Assembly (NCBI RefSeq): GCF_029892285.1
Contig: NZ_JARXVM010000017.1
Location: forward strand, 1 to 64,000
Source: Rhizobium sp. SG_E_25_P2
GTDB taxonomy: Bacteria > Pseudomonadota > Alphaproteobacteria > Rhizobiales > Rhizobiaceae
Length of the DNA stretch: 64,000 bases
Direction of reading: 5' to 3'
Shown here one piece after another: positions 1 to 9,061 of this stretch. The translations under genes were made by a program, and so were the position numbers. Numbering within the stretch: position 1 is the first letter of the stretch; the number at the start of each line of letters is the position of its first letter. Under the pieces are notes generated by a model. It was not told the origin of the DNA and made no database searches. It saw only the letters and a program-made list of their open reading frames with translations.

Positions 1-834
1 ATCCTGCTCGCCCGTCAGGTCGGCGTTCCCGCCATCGTCGTGTTCCTCAACAAGGTCGACCAGGTCGATGACGCCGAGCTTCTCGAACTCGTCGAACTCG
101 AAGTGCGCGAACTGCTGTCGTCCTACGACTTCCCGGGCGACGATATCCCGATCATCAAGGGTTCGGCTCTGGCCGCTCTTGAAGATTCCGACAAGAAGAT
201 CGGCGAAGACGCGATCCGCGAACTGATGGCCGCCGTCGACGCCTATATCCCGACCCCGGAACGTCCGATCGACCAGCCCTTCCTGCTGCCGATCGAAGAC
301 GTGTTCTCGATCTCTGGCCGCGGCACCGTGGTGACCGGTCGCGTTGAGCGCGGCATCGTCAAGGTTGGCGAAGAAGTCGAAATCGTCGGCATCCGCCCGA
401 CCATCAAGTCGACCTGCACCGGCGTCGAAATGTTCCGCAAGCTGCTCGACCAGGGCCAGGCCGGCGACAACATCGGCGCGCTGCTTCGCGGCGTCACCCG
501 TGACGGCGTCGAGCGCGGCCAGATCCTGTGCAAGCCCGGCTCTGTCAAGCCGCACAAGAAGTTCATGGCTGAAGCCTACATCCTGACCAAGGAAGAAGGC
601 GGCCGTCATACGCCGTTCTTCACCAACTACCGTCCGCAGTTCTACTTCCGCACCACGGACGTGACGGGCATCGTATCGCTGCCGGAAGGCACGGAAATGG
701 TTATGCCTGGCGACAACATCACCGTTGCCGTCGAGCTGATCGTTCCGATCGCGATGGAAGAAAAGCTGCGCTTCGCAATCCGCGAAGGCGGCCGCACCGT
801 CGGCGCCGGCATCGTCGCCTCGATCATCGAGTAA
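1..834 (+). CDS. tuf: Elongation factor Tu (3' part, gene begins outside the window)
   Basis: GTPase that carries aminoacyl-tRNA to the ribosome. The reading frame is open from the first base, so the first third of the protein lies upstream of the window; 277 residues are visible. The G4 guanine-recognition motif NKVD is seen at about bases 49-60, followed by the end of the G domain and both beta-barrel domains with the typical run [12 protein letters not shown] and the C-terminal end [11 protein letters not shown] strong hairpin terminator follows, so this is the end of its transcription unit. The next gene is pdxY, not secE/tRNA-Trp or rpsJ, which commonly flank tuf copies in this group. 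Identification is certain; which of the usual two tuf copies it is cannot be decided. Confidence 0.97.
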   Translation: MLLARQVGVPAIVVFLNKVDQVDDAELLELVELEVRELLSSYDFPGDDIPIIKGSALAALEDSDKKIGEDAIRELMAAVDAYIPTPERPIDQPFLLPIEDVFSISGRGTVVTGRVERGIVKVGEEVEIVGIRPTIKSTCTGVEMFRKLLDQGQAGDNIGALLRGVTRDGVERGQILCKPGSVKPHKKFMAEAYILTKEEGGRHTPFFTNYRPQFYFRTTDVTGIVSLPEGTEMVMPGDNITVAVELIVPIAMEEKLRFAIREGGRTVGAGIVASIIE

Positions 835-856
835 TCTCTCGACGAGACTGATTGGG

Positions 857-886
857 AAGCCCCGCTGGAAACAGCGGGGCTTTTCG
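857..886 (+). terminator. Rho-independent terminator after tuf
   Basis: The arms AGCCCCGCTG and CAGCGGGGCT enclose a GAAA tetraloop and are followed by a T-run (bases about 881-890). It lies 23 bases after the tuf stop codon and is a textbook intrinsic terminator. Confidence 0.93.
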
Positions 887-926
887 TTTTGCGCTTCCCT
901 CCTGCATTGCATTGGTCCCCGCCGTC

Positions 927-1775
927 ATGAAACAGATCCTGTCCATCCAGTCCCATGTCGCCTATGGTTATGTCGGCAATCGCGCTGCCGTCTTTCCGCT
1001 GCAGCGCCTCGGCCATGAAGTCACCGCGATCAACACGGTGCAGTTCTCCAACCATACCGGCTATGGCGAATGGACCGGCGATGTGTTTTCGGCCGCCCAT
1101 ATCGAAGCGGTCGTCGAAGGGCTGGACAAGCGCGGGGCGCTCGCCAGCGCAGATGCGCTGCTGACCGGTTATCTCGGCGACCCCGCCATCGGCGAGATCA
1201 TCATTTCCCTGCTCGACCGGCTGCCAAAAGATGCGCTGTGGCTCTGCGATCCGGTGATGGGCGATGTCGGTCGCGGCTTTTTCGTCCGGCCCGGCATTCC
1301 CGAATTCTTCCGTGATCGGGCGCTGCCGCGCGCCGGCATCATCACGCCCAACCAGTTCGAACTCGAATTTTTGACCGGGCGGACGATCACGACACTCGAC
1401 GAGGCGCGGGCCGCCTGCCGTTCGGCGCATGACATGGGGCCTGAAATCGTGCTGTTGACGTCGCTGATCCACGACCGGACCGGCGACGACGAAATCCAGA
1501 TGCTGGCTTCGCATCGCTCGGGCGAACAGGCGCTGGTGTCGACGCGGCGACTGGCGATCAATCCGGCGCCGAACGGGGCAGGCGACTGCACCTCGGCGCT
1601 GTTCCTGGCGCATCGCCTGTCGGGCGCGTCGCTCGCCGATTGCCTGGGACGCACAGCCTCCAGCATTTTCGCGTTGTTCGACAAGACGTTGAAAGCTGGA
1701 CGGCGCGAACTGCACCTGATCGCCGCGCAGGATGATTTCGCCAATCCCGCCGCGCTCGACGTCACATTGCTCTGA
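927..1775 (+). CDS. pdxY: Pyridoxal kinase PdxY
   Basis: Phosphorylates pyridoxal (and related vitamers) with ATP in the vitamin B6 salvage pathway; cytosolic, ribokinase superfamily. The ATG at 927 gives 282 residues and the expected N-terminus MKQILSIQSHVAYGYVGN; the frame is open further upstream but that extension runs into the tuf terminator and is not family-like. The C-terminal NGAGDCTSALF segment is the family GAGD anion-hole/catalytic motif with the catalytic aspartate. The internal TPNQFELEFLTG and DPVMGD motifs also fit. It stands alone between the tuf terminator and its own hairpin at 1786-1818. PdxY rather than PdxK is chosen from overall sequence feel; the two are hard to separate by eye. 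Confidence 0.9.
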   Translation: MKQILSIQSHVAYGYVGNRAAVFPLQRLGHEVTAINTVQFSNHTGYGEWTGDVFSAAHIEAVVEGLDKRGALASADALLTGYLGDPAIGEIIISLLDRLPKDALWLCDPVMGDVGRGFFVRPGIPEFFRDRALPRAGIITPNQFELEFLTGRTITTLDEARAACRSAHDMGPEIVLLTSLIHDRTGDDEIQMLASHRSGEQALVSTRRLAINPAPNGAGDCTSALFLAHRLSGASLADCLGRTASSIFALFDKTLKAGRRELHLIAAQDDFANPAALDVTLL

Positions 1776-1785
1776 GACGAAAACG

Positions 1786-1818
1786 CCAAGGGCGAAAGTT
1801 GCCGCTTTCGCCCTTTGG
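1786..1818 (+). terminator. Hairpin after pdxY
   Basis: The arms CCAAGGGCGAAAG and CTTTCGCCCTTTGG pair with a six-base loop just after the pdxY stop. There is no long T-run beyond the second arm, so termination may be partial. Confidence 0.65.
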
Positions 1819-1901
1819 ACTTGAACGATTTCGGTTTTCGCGCGTATCACTCCTGCCTGATATCACGTCCGCCTGTTGGAGGCGGATCACGGGAGGACTG
1901 T

Positions 1902-2798
1902 TTGTTGAAAAAGCGTATTCTATTCACCGGCGGCGCGGGAAAAGCCGGCCGTCATGTTGTTCCCTGGCTCATCAATGCCGGCTATGAGGTGCATAACCTC
2001 GATCTCACGCCGCTCGACAGCCCAGGCGTCACCAATCTTATTGTCGACATCACCGATTCCGGCCAGGTCTATAATGCGCTGACGATGCACCGCGATTTTG
2101 CGGATCTCGATCATGGCCGGGGCGTGGAGCCCTATGACGCCGTGGTGCATTTCGCCGCCATTCCCCGCATCCTCATCAAGCCCGACAACGAGACGTTCCG
2201 CGTCAACACGATGGGCACTTACAATGTCGTCGAAGCTGCGGTGAAGCTCGGGGTGCGCAAGATCATCGTGGCGTCGTCGGAAACAACCTATGGCGTCTGC
2301 TTCGCCGAGGGACATCGCGACTTCCACCAGTTTCCGCTGGACGAAGACTATGACGTCAATCCGATGGACTCCTACGGTCTGTCAAAGGTGCTCAATGAAA
2401 AGACCGCGCGCGCCTTCGCCGAACGTTCCGGCGCCGACATCTATGCGCTCCGGATCGGCAATGTGATCGAGCCGCATGAATATGCCGATTTCCCGCGTTA
2501 TTTCGCCGATCCGGAGATCCGCAAGCGCATCGCCTGGTCCTATATCGATGCGCGCGATCTCGGCCAGATTGTCCATCTCTGCATTGGCAAGGACGGATTG
2601 GGCTATCAGGTGTTCAACGCCGCCAATGACACGGTGTCGGCCAACACGCCGAGCCGCGAGCTTGCGGCGCGCTACTATCCGAATGTGCCGTTCACCCGCG
2701 AGATCGGCGAATTCGAAGGGCTGCTCTCCAACCGCAAGATCCGCGAAGTGCTCGGTTTCAAGGAAGAGCATGACTGGCGGAACTATGTGACGGTCTGA
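1902..2798 (+). CDS. NAD-dependent epimerase/dehydratase (extended SDR)
   Basis: Extended short-chain dehydrogenase/reductase of the nucleotide-sugar epimerase/dehydratase type; cytosolic. The N-terminal Rossmann motif FTGGAGKAGR (GxxGxxG) binds NAD(P), and the catalytic pair appears as YGLSK. A strong ribosome site GGGAGGA (1891-1897) lies 5-8 bases before two tandem TTG codons (1902, 1905); translation probably starts at one of them, giving about 298 residues. An in-frame ATG at 1815 exists but lies inside the region next to the pdxY hairpin and adds a non-conserved leader. Flanked by terminators, so it is monocistronic. The substrate is not evident: uronate dehydrogenase-like or sugar epimerase activity are both possible. 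Confidence 0.82.
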   Translation: MLKKRILFTGGAGKAGRHVVPWLINAGYEVHNLDLTPLDSPGVTNLIVDITDSGQVYNALTMHRDFADLDHGRGVEPYDAVVHFAAIPRILIKPDNETFRVNTMGTYNVVEAAVKLGVRKIIVASSETTYGVCFAEGHRDFHQFPLDEDYDVNPMDSYGLSKVLNEKTARAFAERSGADIYALRIGNVIEPHEYADFPRYFADPEIRKRIAWSYIDARDLGQIVHLCIGKDGLGYQVFNAANDTVSANTPSRELAARYYPNVPFTREIGEFEGLLSNRKIREVLGFKEEHDWRNYVTV

Positions 2799-2807
2799 AC
2801 ATGCGAA

Positions 2808-2831
2808 AGGGCTCCGCGAGGAGCCCTTTTC
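2808..2831. terminator. Bidirectional hairpin between epimerase and small membrane gene
   Basis: The arms AAGGGCTCC and GGAGCCCTT with a GCGA loop are followed by TTTT on the plus strand and lie between two convergent genes (stops at 2798 and 2852), so the hairpin can serve both. Confidence 0.85.
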
Positions 2832-2851
2832 AGCATATCAAGCTTGGCGGA

Positions 2852-3097
2852 TCAGGCGTCCTTGCCAACCACCAGTCCATAGACATAGGCAACCGCCATC
2901 AGGCCGACGAGGCCGATCATGGCGAAGATCTGCGCGAAAAATCCACGCTTCGGCAAAAGAGCGGCTTCGCCCGCACCAGACGCGCGCACCGTATTGGCCT
3001 TGATAATCTCGACCAGCCTCGCATTGACGGCGTCGTTGCTGTTGGCGGCGTCGCCGTCCGCTGCGTCGCTTGCGCTGTTTGCCCGTTCATGCTGCAT
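2852..3097 (-). CDS. Small single-pass membrane protein, 81 residues
   Basis: Function not recognised. The first 45 residues are polar and rich in Ala, Asp, Asn and Ser, ending in a short basic stretch (LLPKRG). Residues about 53-77 form one strongly hydrophobic segment (FFAQIFAMIGLVGLMAVAYV), followed by a short tail VVGKDA. The protein is therefore predicted to be a bitopic inner-membrane protein with an exposed N-terminus. The opposite strand is also open here for over 300 bases, but its translation is arginine/histidine-rich and not protein-like, so the minus strand is preferred. It sits alone between a bidirectional terminator and the 3' end of the LacI-family gene. Confidence 0.65.
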   Translation of the reverse strand: MQHERANSASDAADGDAANSNDAVNARLVEIIKANTVRASGAGEAALLPKRGFFAQIFAMIGLVGLMAVAYVYGLVVGKDA

Positions 3098-3174
3098 GAC
3101 TTCACCCCATGGTTAATGAGTGTGTAATGCTTTTCAGGAATTGAGGCAAGACGCCGCCGCGTCGCGCGGCGCCC

Positions 3175-4188
3175 TCAGAGTTCCGGGATATTCTCACGAA
3201 ACACCACCTGCAGGCGCGGCGCGTGATAGTCGAAACGCTTTCCGAGCACCGCATGGCTGAGCATGGCGATGGCCTCGCGCGCCTCGACGCGCGGATTTTG
3301 ATCGATGACCGCGTCCATCGCTCCCGACAGCAGAAGAAGCTTGGAGGATTCGGTCAGTTCATGGCCGATGAAGATGATGGATTTTGCGCGCCCCGCCTCG
3401 GCGATCGCCTGGCCGATGCCGGCATTGCCTGCGCCGATATTGTAGATTCCGACCAGATCCGGATGGCGCGCCAGAAGGGCGACGGCTTCTTCATAGGCGC
3501 GTTGCCTGTCGTCGCGGACTTCCCTGAGTTCGACAATATCGAGATGCGAAAACTCTTCCGATAGGATGTGCCGGAAACCCATTTCGCGCTCCTCATGGCC
3601 GCGATAGGAGAGGGAGCCTGCGAACAGAGCCACTTTTCGATTCTCGCCTGGCGGCAGGAAACGACCCAATAGATAGCCGGCTAAACGACCGGCGGCGCGA
3701 TTGTCGATGCCGACATAGCCGGTGCGCGGCACATGCAGGATATCGGACACCAGCGTGACCACGGCAACGCCTGCATCCGCCAGCATGCGCATGGCCTCGC
3801 GCACGGCGGGGTGATCGAGCGCGATGAGACCGACGCCCTGGCTTGCGCCGCGCAAACCCATCAGCGTTTCAGCCAGCGTGATGGGGTTGAAACCTTCCAC
3901 CTCATGGATGCGGCAATCGATGATTTCCTGGGCGGCGCATTGCCGTTCGATCTGCGCTTTCAGCGTTTTGATGAAGGAATTGGTGCCCTGGGGCAGAACA
4001 AAATCCAGTTGGATCCGCTCCGACGATGCTTCATTGGCGCCGAAATAGCCGAGCCGCCTGGCCGTCTCCATCACGATCGAGCGGGTACGCTCGCTCACGC
4101 CGGAGCGATTGTTGAGCACGCGATCGACAGTGGCGGTGGAGACGCCGGATTCGCGCGCAATATCAAACAGTGTCGACCGCAAGCCCAT
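3175..4188 (-). CDS. LacI-family transcriptional regulator of the adjacent sugar operon
   Basis: DNA-binding repressor (337 residues). Residues 6-26 form the LacI helix-turn-helix (LFDIARESGVSTATVDRVL), followed by the hinge around residues 33-60 (VSERTRSIVMETARRLGY) and a periplasmic-binding-protein-like sugar-sensing domain to the end. It is divergent from the ABC importer operon starting at 4468, with a 279-base shared control region holding repeated TGATGT half-sites at both ends (4207, 4217, 4380, 4390) and one perfect palindrome at 4389-4404. This strongly suggests it represses both itself and the operon and is released by the imported substrate or a metabolite. The inducer is unknown. 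Confidence 0.92.
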   Translation of the reverse strand: MGLRSTLFDIARESGVSTATVDRVLNNRSGVSERTRSIVMETARRLGYFGANEASSERIQLDFVLPQGTNSFIKTLKAQIERQCAAQEIIDCRIHEVEGFNPITLAETLMGLRGASQGVGLIALDHPAVREAMRMLADAGVAVVTLVSDILHVPRTGYVGIDNRAAGRLAGYLLGRFLPPGENRKVALFAGSLSYRGHEEREMGFRHILSEEFSHLDIVELREVRDDRQRAYEEAVALLARHPDLVGIYNIGAGNAGIGQAIAEAGRAKSIIFIGHELTESSKLLLLSGAMDAVIDQNPRVEAREAIAMLSHAVLGKRFDYHAPRLQVVFRENIPEL

Positions 4189-4205
4189 GATTCCCGTCAG
4201 CGTTC

Positions 4206-4225
4206 ATGATGTAAAATGATGTAAT
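4206..4225. promoter_or_regulatory. Tandem TGATGT half-sites near the regulator start (candidate autoregulatory operator)
   Basis: Two adjacent ten-base units, ATGATGTAAA and ATGATGTAAT, lie 18-37 bases before the lacI-type start codon. They contain the same TGATGT half-site found in the palindrome at 4389-4404. The ten-base spacing puts both on the same face of the helix. Confidence 0.55.
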
Positions 4226-4379
4226 CTCTTCTTGCATCCGCGCAAGCGATTTTGCGGCGCATCGAACTTTCTTCGGTTATTCATCACCTCATATTTCTTC
4301 ATTTATTCAACGCTTTGGGTTGCTGTTGACGCGATTCCGCTGTCTGGCTGATGACAAATGATCCTTCCTGAAAGCTACA
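4226..4379. promoter_or_regulatory. Divergent promoter region between LacI regulator and importer operon
   Basis: Relatively A/T-rich stretch with no gene in it. A possible -35 element TTGACG is at 4325-4330, but no convincing -10 could be paired with it by eye. It separates the two clusters of TGATGT half-sites, so loop formation by a tetrameric repressor is conceivable. Confidence 0.45.
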
Positions 4380-4404
4380 TGATGTTATTTGATGTTGACA
4401 TCAA
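4380..4404. promoter_or_regulatory. Perfect palindromic operator TTGATGT-tg-ACATCAA with extra half-site
   Basis: TTGATGT (4389-4395) and ACATCAA (4398-4404) are perfect inverted arms around a two-base centre, a typical LacI-family operator architecture. A further direct TGATGT copy starts at 4380, ten bases upstream. It lies about 65 bases before the binding-protein start codon, where binding would block transcription. Confidence 0.7.
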
Positions 4405-4467
4405 GTCATCATCAAATCAATATCCATCACGCGGTGGATGGGAGGTCCGCTGCAAAGGGAGGAAAAT

Positions 4468-6078
4468 ATGTCCACTTCGTTTCGCGTGTCGCGACGCGGT
4501 TTCTTGAGCGCGTCCTCACGACTGGCCGGCGTCACCGCCGCCATCGGCATCGCCCCGCAATTCATTCGACCCGGCCGCGCATTTGCGGCCGATGCGCTGG
4601 CCCCCGGCATGATCGGCGGCCCGACCGGCTTCGATGGCGCCGAGCGCTATCAATATGGTCCCGATACGCCCGAGGGCAGGGCGATCGAAGCGGCCAAAGC
4701 GCTGAAAGGCGCGGGCAAGGCGCCGGCCAAGATCGTTCTCGGCCTGTCCGACGGCTCGATCGGCCAGTTGACGCAGCCGTTCCCCAAGGGCGCGCCGTCG
4801 ATCAAGGAGCTCTGGGAAAAAGAAACCGGCATCACGCTGGAAATCGTTGGCGTTCCCAATGGCCAGGAATTCACCAAGACGATGCAGGACATCTCCACCA
4901 AGGGCGGAGCCTTCGACATCTATGCGGTGGAATGGAACCGTCTGGGCGATCTCGCCGAAACCGGCGGCATCATCGCGCTCGACGACTATGTCGCGGCCCA
5001 CAAGCCGGAATGGGACGATCCGGAGCGCGGCTATGTCGGCGGCCAAGCCGGCGTTTCGCTGCTCAACCAGTATCGCGGCCAGACCTATGGCGTGTCACTG
5101 GATGGCGACTTCCAGACCTGGAACTACCGCACCGACCTGTTCAACGATGAGGCGGAAAAGAAGGCTTTCTCCGACAAGCACGGCTATGTGCTCGCGCCGC
5201 CCAAGACCTGGAAGCAACATTCCGACATCGCCGCCTTCTTCCATCGTCCTGATAAGGGCCTGTTCGGCTCGACCGACCTGCGCAATCAGGGCTGGGGCTA
5301 TACCAACTGGTATCAGCGCTATGTGTCGATGGGCAATCCCAACCAGTATCTGTTCGATGACAGCGGCGCGCCGCTGATCAATTCGGACGCCGGCGTCGCC
5401 GCCACGCTCGAATATGTGGAGTCGCTGTCGCATCATTCGCCGGATGCGATTTCCTGGGGCTGGCCGGAGCAGTATGGCAATTTCGCCAATGCCGGCGCGG
5501 CCATGACCTGCGCCTTCTCCAACCTGCCGAAATTCCTCGACAATGCCGGCAATACCGGCTCGAAGGTCACCGGCAAGATCGGCTCGATGCTGCCGCCGGG
5601 CCGCGAAGTGGACGGCAAACTGATCCAGCGCACCGTGCTCTGGCTCAATCTTTCGGCTTCGGTGTCCTCGCAGAGCAAGAATCCGGAAGCCTGCTATCTG
5701 CTGCTGCAATGGCTCGGCTCCAGCCGCATCTATTCCTGGATGACAGCCAATCCGGGCGGCTATTTCGATCCGTTCCAGCTCGCCAACTTCTCCGATCCGC
5801 TCGTGCGCGAGACCTATCACGATTACCATATGGACATCGTGAGGGAGAGCGTGGCGCGGACCGTGCCGACCATCAACTATCCCGGCGCCACCGCCTTCCA
5901 CAATGCGCTGGACGAGAATCTGATGGCGGCGCTGACCAAGGCGAAGAGCCCGGAACAGGCGATGGCCGACACCGAGACGCAGTGGAAACGCATTGCCCGC
6001 CGCACCGGCGAGGACAAGCTGATCGAGGCGATCAAGGCCAACAAGGCGGCCTGGCCGACCATCACCGACGCCGCCTGA
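4468..6078 (+). CDS. ABC transporter substrate-binding protein, Tat-exported (family 1)
   Basis: Periplasmic solute-binding protein of an ABC importer, presumably for a sugar or polyol. The ATG at 4468 follows the ribosome site GGGAGGA (4457-4463) and gives 536 residues. The N-terminus carries a twin-arginine signal (SRRGFLSASS, then a hydrophobic stretch and AFA-AD cleavage), so the protein is exported folded by Tat. It is longer than the usual 400-450 residues of family-1 binding proteins. Aromatic-rich segments such as DGDFQTWNYRTDLFN and RNQGWGYTNWYQRY are typical ligand-cleft regions. First gene of the operon controlled by the LacI regulator; a strong hairpin follows (6097-6119). Confidence 0.9.
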   Translation: MSTSFRVSRRGFLSASSRLAGVTAAIGIAPQFIRPGRAFAADALAPGMIGGPTGFDGAERYQYGPDTPEGRAIEAAKALKGAGKAPAKIVLGLSDGSIGQLTQPFPKGAPSIKELWEKETGITLEIVGVPNGQEFTKTMQDISTKGGAFDIYAVEWNRLGDLAETGGIIALDDYVAAHKPEWDDPERGYVGGQAGVSLLNQYRGQTYGVSLDGDFQTWNYRTDLFNDEAEKKAFSDKHGYVLAPPKTWKQHSDIAAFFHRPDKGLFGSTDLRNQGWGYTNWYQRYVSMGNPNQYLFDDSGAPLINSDAGVAATLEYVESLSHHSPDAISWGWPEQYGNFANAGAAMTCAFSNLPKFLDNAGNTGSKVTGKIGSMLPPGREVDGKLIQRTVLWLNLSASVSSQSKNPEACYLLLQWLGSSRIYSWMTANPGGYFDPFQLANFSDPLVRETYHDYHMDIVRESVARTVPTINYPGATAFHNALDENLMAALTKAKSPEQAMADTETQWKRIARRTGEDKLIEAIKANKAAWPTITDAA

Positions 6079-6096
6079 GCCATCAAACGAGCCGGG

Positions 6097-6119
6097 GAGA
6101 GGCGCTTGACGCGCCTCTC
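6097..6119 (+). promoter_or_regulatory. Intercistronic hairpin after the binding-protein gene
   Basis: The perfect nine-base arms GAGAGGCGC and GCGCCTCTC enclose TTGAC. It lies between the binding-protein stop (6078) and the permease start (6152). Such hairpins commonly protect the upstream message or attenuate, giving more binding protein than membrane components. Confidence 0.65.
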
Positions 6120-6151
6120 TTCACCGCGCCCGCATTTTTTGTGATAGATCC

Positions 6152-7012
6152 ATGTCCCGTTCCCCCGTTTTCGAGCTGTTCCGCTATGGCGCCATTGTTC
6201 TGGCGGTGGCGATCACGCTTGTGCCCATTCTCTGGATGGCCTCGATGGCCTTCAAGCCGATCGCCGAATGGTCGGCCGCCGGCGCCGATCTCACCTGGTG
6301 GCCGAAAGAGCCGACGCTCGACAATTTCCGCTTCATCTTCGGCACGTCATCCAGCGACCTGATTGTGGCGCTCGACCGCACGGCTATGAAGCCCATCCTG
6401 TCCTCGCTGCTCTCGGCCGTGTTCGGCACGCTGATCGCCATGATCGCCGGCACATCCGCAGCTTACGGCCTGTCGCGCTTCGGCTCGGGGCAGAACCTGC
6501 CCTTAGCGCTGATCCAGCTCCGGCTGTTTCCGCCGATGGCGGTGATGATCCCGGTGATGATCATGTGGGCTTTTCTCGGCCTGGTCGACACATGGTGGGG
6601 CCTGGCGCTGATCTATGGCATCGTCACGCTGCCCTTCGCCTTCTGGCTGATGAAGACGTTTTTCGACGACATGCCGCGCGAAATCGAAGACGCCGCCCGC
6701 GTCGAGGGCTGCTCGCGCTTCCGCGTCTTCACCCGCATCACCCTGCCGATGATGCGCGCGCCGCTCGCGAGCTCCGCTTTGTTCGTCTTCATTCTCAACT
6801 GGTCGGACTATCTGATCGGCCTGCTCCTGACCACGCGCGAATGGGTGACGATCCCGGTCTATATGGCGTCGCTGTCGTCGTCGATGACCGGCCAGCTCTA
6901 TGGCGCGAAAGCAGCCCTCGGCCTGATCGCCGCTGTGCCGCCCGTTATCATGGGCATCGCCATCCAGAAACATCTGGTGCGCGGCCTGACCTTCGGAGCG
7001 CTGAAGCAATGA
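6152..7012 (+). CDS. ABC transporter permease, MalG type
   Basis: Inner-membrane subunit of the importer (286 residues, about six hydrophobic segments). The cytoplasmic coupling (EAA) loop is clear around residues 175-197, with [20 protein letters not shown] followed by TLPM, the MalG-type pattern EAA---G---------LP. Start ATG at 6152; the stop overlaps the next gene's start (ATGA at 7009-7012), indicating translational coupling. It should pair with the permease encoded immediately downstream and with the two ATPases. Confidence 0.9.
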   Translation: MSRSPVFELFRYGAIVLAVAITLVPILWMASMAFKPIAEWSAAGADLTWWPKEPTLDNFRFIFGTSSSDLIVALDRTAMKPILSSLLSAVFGTLIAMIAGTSAAYGLSRFGSGQNLPLALIQLRLFPPMAVMIPVMIMWAFLGLVDTWWGLALIYGIVTLPFAFWLMKTFFDDMPREIEDAARVEGCSRFRVFTRITLPMMRAPLASSALFVFILNWSDYLIGLLLTTREWVTIPVYMASLSSSMTGQLYGAKAALGLIAAVPPVIMGIAIQKHLVRGLTFGALKQ

Positions 7013-7974
7013 CCGACGCGCTCGCTTCCTCGACGGACATCATCGCCATGCAGACCACCGACACCACCCGGAAGGACGTCGAAAGCGGCCGGCTCGGCTT
7101 TCGGCTGACGCTGCCCGCGCAGATCCTCGTCCTGTTCATTTCCGTCTTTCCGCTGCTGATGCAGCTCTATATCAGTCTGACCGACTGGTCGCCGCTCGAT
7201 GGCGTGCCCTGGTGGATGGCGTGGGAAAGCTGGAATACTTTCGCCAATTACACCGATCTCGCCGTCGACACCCGCTTCTGGGATACGATGGGGCGCACGC
7301 TTCTGGTCATGGCCGTGTGCGTGCCGGCCGAATTCCTGCTCGGTTTCATCCTGGCTTTGCTGTTCATGGACGACTTCAGGGGCAAGCGGCTGTTCTACTC
7401 CATCCTCTTGATGCCGATGATGGTGGTGCCTGCGGTCGCCGGCTACATGTTCTTCATGCTGTTCCAGTCGGGCGGGCCGGTGAACGACATCATCTCCAGC
7501 CTGATCGGTCAGCCTTTTTCGCTCGCCTGGCTGTCGAGCCCGCAATGGGCGCTGATCGCGGTGATGATCGCCGATATCTGGCAATGGACGCCGCTGATGT
7601 TTTTGATCCTGCTCGCGGGCCTCGCCGGCGTGCCGGATGATCAGTTGAAGGCCGCGACGCTGCTCGGCGCCTCCTGGCCGCAGAAATTCCGCACCATCAT
7701 CCTGCCGAAGATGAAGACGATCATCATCATCGCGCTGGCGATCCGGGTGATCGAGAATTTCAAGATCTTCGACACGCTCTATATCATGACCGGCGGCGGC
7801 CCGGGCGTCGCGACCGAAACCATCTCCGTCTACATCTACAAGGTCACCCAGAACGATCTGATCTGGGGTTATGTCGCAGCCATCGCGCTCGCCATCCTGA
7901 TCGTCCTGTCGGTGCTGGCCAATTTCGCCATCGCCCGCATGAACCGGGCGCGCAACGCGGGGAGCGCGGCATGA
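7009..7974 (+). CDS. ABC transporter permease, MalF type
   Basis: Second inner-membrane subunit (321 residues). It begins at the ATG overlapping the stop of the previous permease; the same frame is open far upstream but that part is antisense-like noise inside the previous gene. The first 35 residues are a polar cytoplasmic tail, followed by about six membrane segments. The coupling loop is [19 protein letters not shown] then ILPKM, and the motif [18 protein letters not shown] is a family signature of MalF-type permeases. The stop overlaps the next gene's start (ATGA). Confidence 0.9.
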   Translation: MTDALASSTDIIAMQTTDTTRKDVESGRLGFRLTLPAQILVLFISVFPLLMQLYISLTDWSPLDGVPWWMAWESWNTFANYTDLAVDTRFWDTMGRTLLVMAVCVPAEFLLGFILALLFMDDFRGKRLFYSILLMPMMVVPAVAGYMFFMLFQSGGPVNDIISSLIGQPFSLAWLSSPQWALIAVMIADIWQWTPLMFLILLAGLAGVPDDQLKAATLLGASWPQKFRTIILPKMKTIIIIALAIRVIENFKIFDTLYIMTGGGPGVATETISVYIYKVTQNDLIWGYVAAIALAILIVLSVLANFAIARMNRARNAGSAA

Positions 7975-9059
7975 CCTCCATTCACCTCAAGCAATTGACC
8001 AAGAGTTTCGGCGCATTCCAGGCGCTGAAGACCATGGACCTGAAAATCGAGGATGGCGAGTTCGTGGCGCTCTTGGGTCCCTCAGGCTGCGGCAAGTCGA
8101 CGACAATGAACATGATCGCCGGCATGGAAGACCCGACCAGCGGCTCCATCCTGTTTGACGATCGCGACATGAATGGCGTGGCGATGGGCCGGCGCGGCGT
8201 GGGCTTCGTGTTCCAGAACTATGCCATCTTCACCCATATGAGCGTCTACGACAATCTCGCCTACGGCTTGCGCATGCGCAAGCTGCCGGCGGCGGAGATC
8301 GACCGTCGTGTGAAGCAGATGGCGGAGTTCCTGCAACTCGGCCCGCTGCTGCGCCAGCCCTCGGCAAAACTGTCGGTCAACATCCTGCAGCGGCTGGCGA
8401 TCGGCCGTTCGGCGATAGTCGAGCCGGCGATCTTCCTGCTCGACGAACCCCTGTCGAATGTCGACGCCGCGTTCCGCGCGGTGATGCGCACCGAACTCAA
8501 GCATCTCCAACGCCAGTTCAAGCAGACCATGGTCTATGTCACCCATGACCAGCTGGAGGCCATGACCATGGCCGACCGGATCGCGGTGATGGATCACGGC
8601 GTGCTGCTGCAGAGTGGGTCGCCCGTCGATGTCTACAACAATCCGAGCAGCACTTTCGTCGCCGGCTTTCTGGGATCGCCGGGTATGAACCTCATCCGCG
8701 GCGAACTCGTCGACCGCGCCGATGCGCTGCATGTCGATCTCGGCGTGTTCGGCCTGTCGGAGGCGCTGGAGCCTTCATTGGCTAGAGCGGCGAAAACGGG
8801 CAGGACCCGCAGCGTTTATTACGGCTTCCGGCCGGAACAGGCGCAGCTTGAGCCCTCATCCTCTGGGCTGCCGATCTTTTTCGTCGAGCGGATCGGCTCG
8901 CGCACCATCGTCCATTTAGGAACCGAGGGCGCAGTCATCAAGCTCGTGCTCGGCAATGACGCGGCTTTCGACGCCGGCCAGATGGCGCGGCTCACGGTCA
9001 ATCCCGGTTCGGTGCGCCTGTTCGACGGCGAGACCGGCCTTGCGATCAGGGAGGCGTGA
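7971..9059 (+). CDS. ABC transporter ATPase 1 with degenerate signature motif
   Basis: Nucleotide-binding subunit (362 residues) of the MalK/UgpC class with a C-terminal TOBE-like regulatory region (about 235-362). Walker [10 protein letters not shown] is at residues 36-44, the Q-loop glutamine at 82, Walker B IFLLDE at 154-159 and the switch histidine in THD at 192. The ABC signature, normally LSGGQ, reads LSVNIL at 134-139, although the following QR and the rest of the helix are conserved. The next gene encodes a second ATPase with an intact signature but an altered Walker B. The two probably form a heterodimer with one good and one degenerate ATP site. Paired ATPases are known in rhizobial glycerol-type importers (GlpS/GlpT). 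Confidence 0.9.
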   Translation: MTSIHLKQLTKSFGAFQALKTMDLKIEDGEFVALLGPSGCGKSTTMNMIAGMEDPTSGSILFDDRDMNGVAMGRRGVGFVFQNYAIFTHMSVYDNLAYGLRMRKLPAAEIDRRVKQMAEFLQLGPLLRQPSAKLSVNILQRLAIGRSAIVEPAIFLLDEPLSNVDAAFRAVMRTELKHLQRQFKQTMVYVTHDQLEAMTMADRIAVMDHGVLLQSGSPVDVYNNPSSTFVAGFLGSPGMNLIRGELVDRADALHVDLGVFGLSEALEPSLARAAKTGRTRSVYYGFRPEQAQLEPSSSGLPIFFVERIGSRTIVHLGTEGAVIKLVLGNDAAFDAGQMARLTVNPGSVRLFDGETGLAIREA

Positions 9060-9061
9060 TC

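Noticed and set aside
2801-3127. Plus-strand frame opposite the 81-residue membrane protein gene
   Set aside because: It begins inside a terminator hairpin and encodes an Arg/His-rich chain; the minus strand gives a normal membrane protein.
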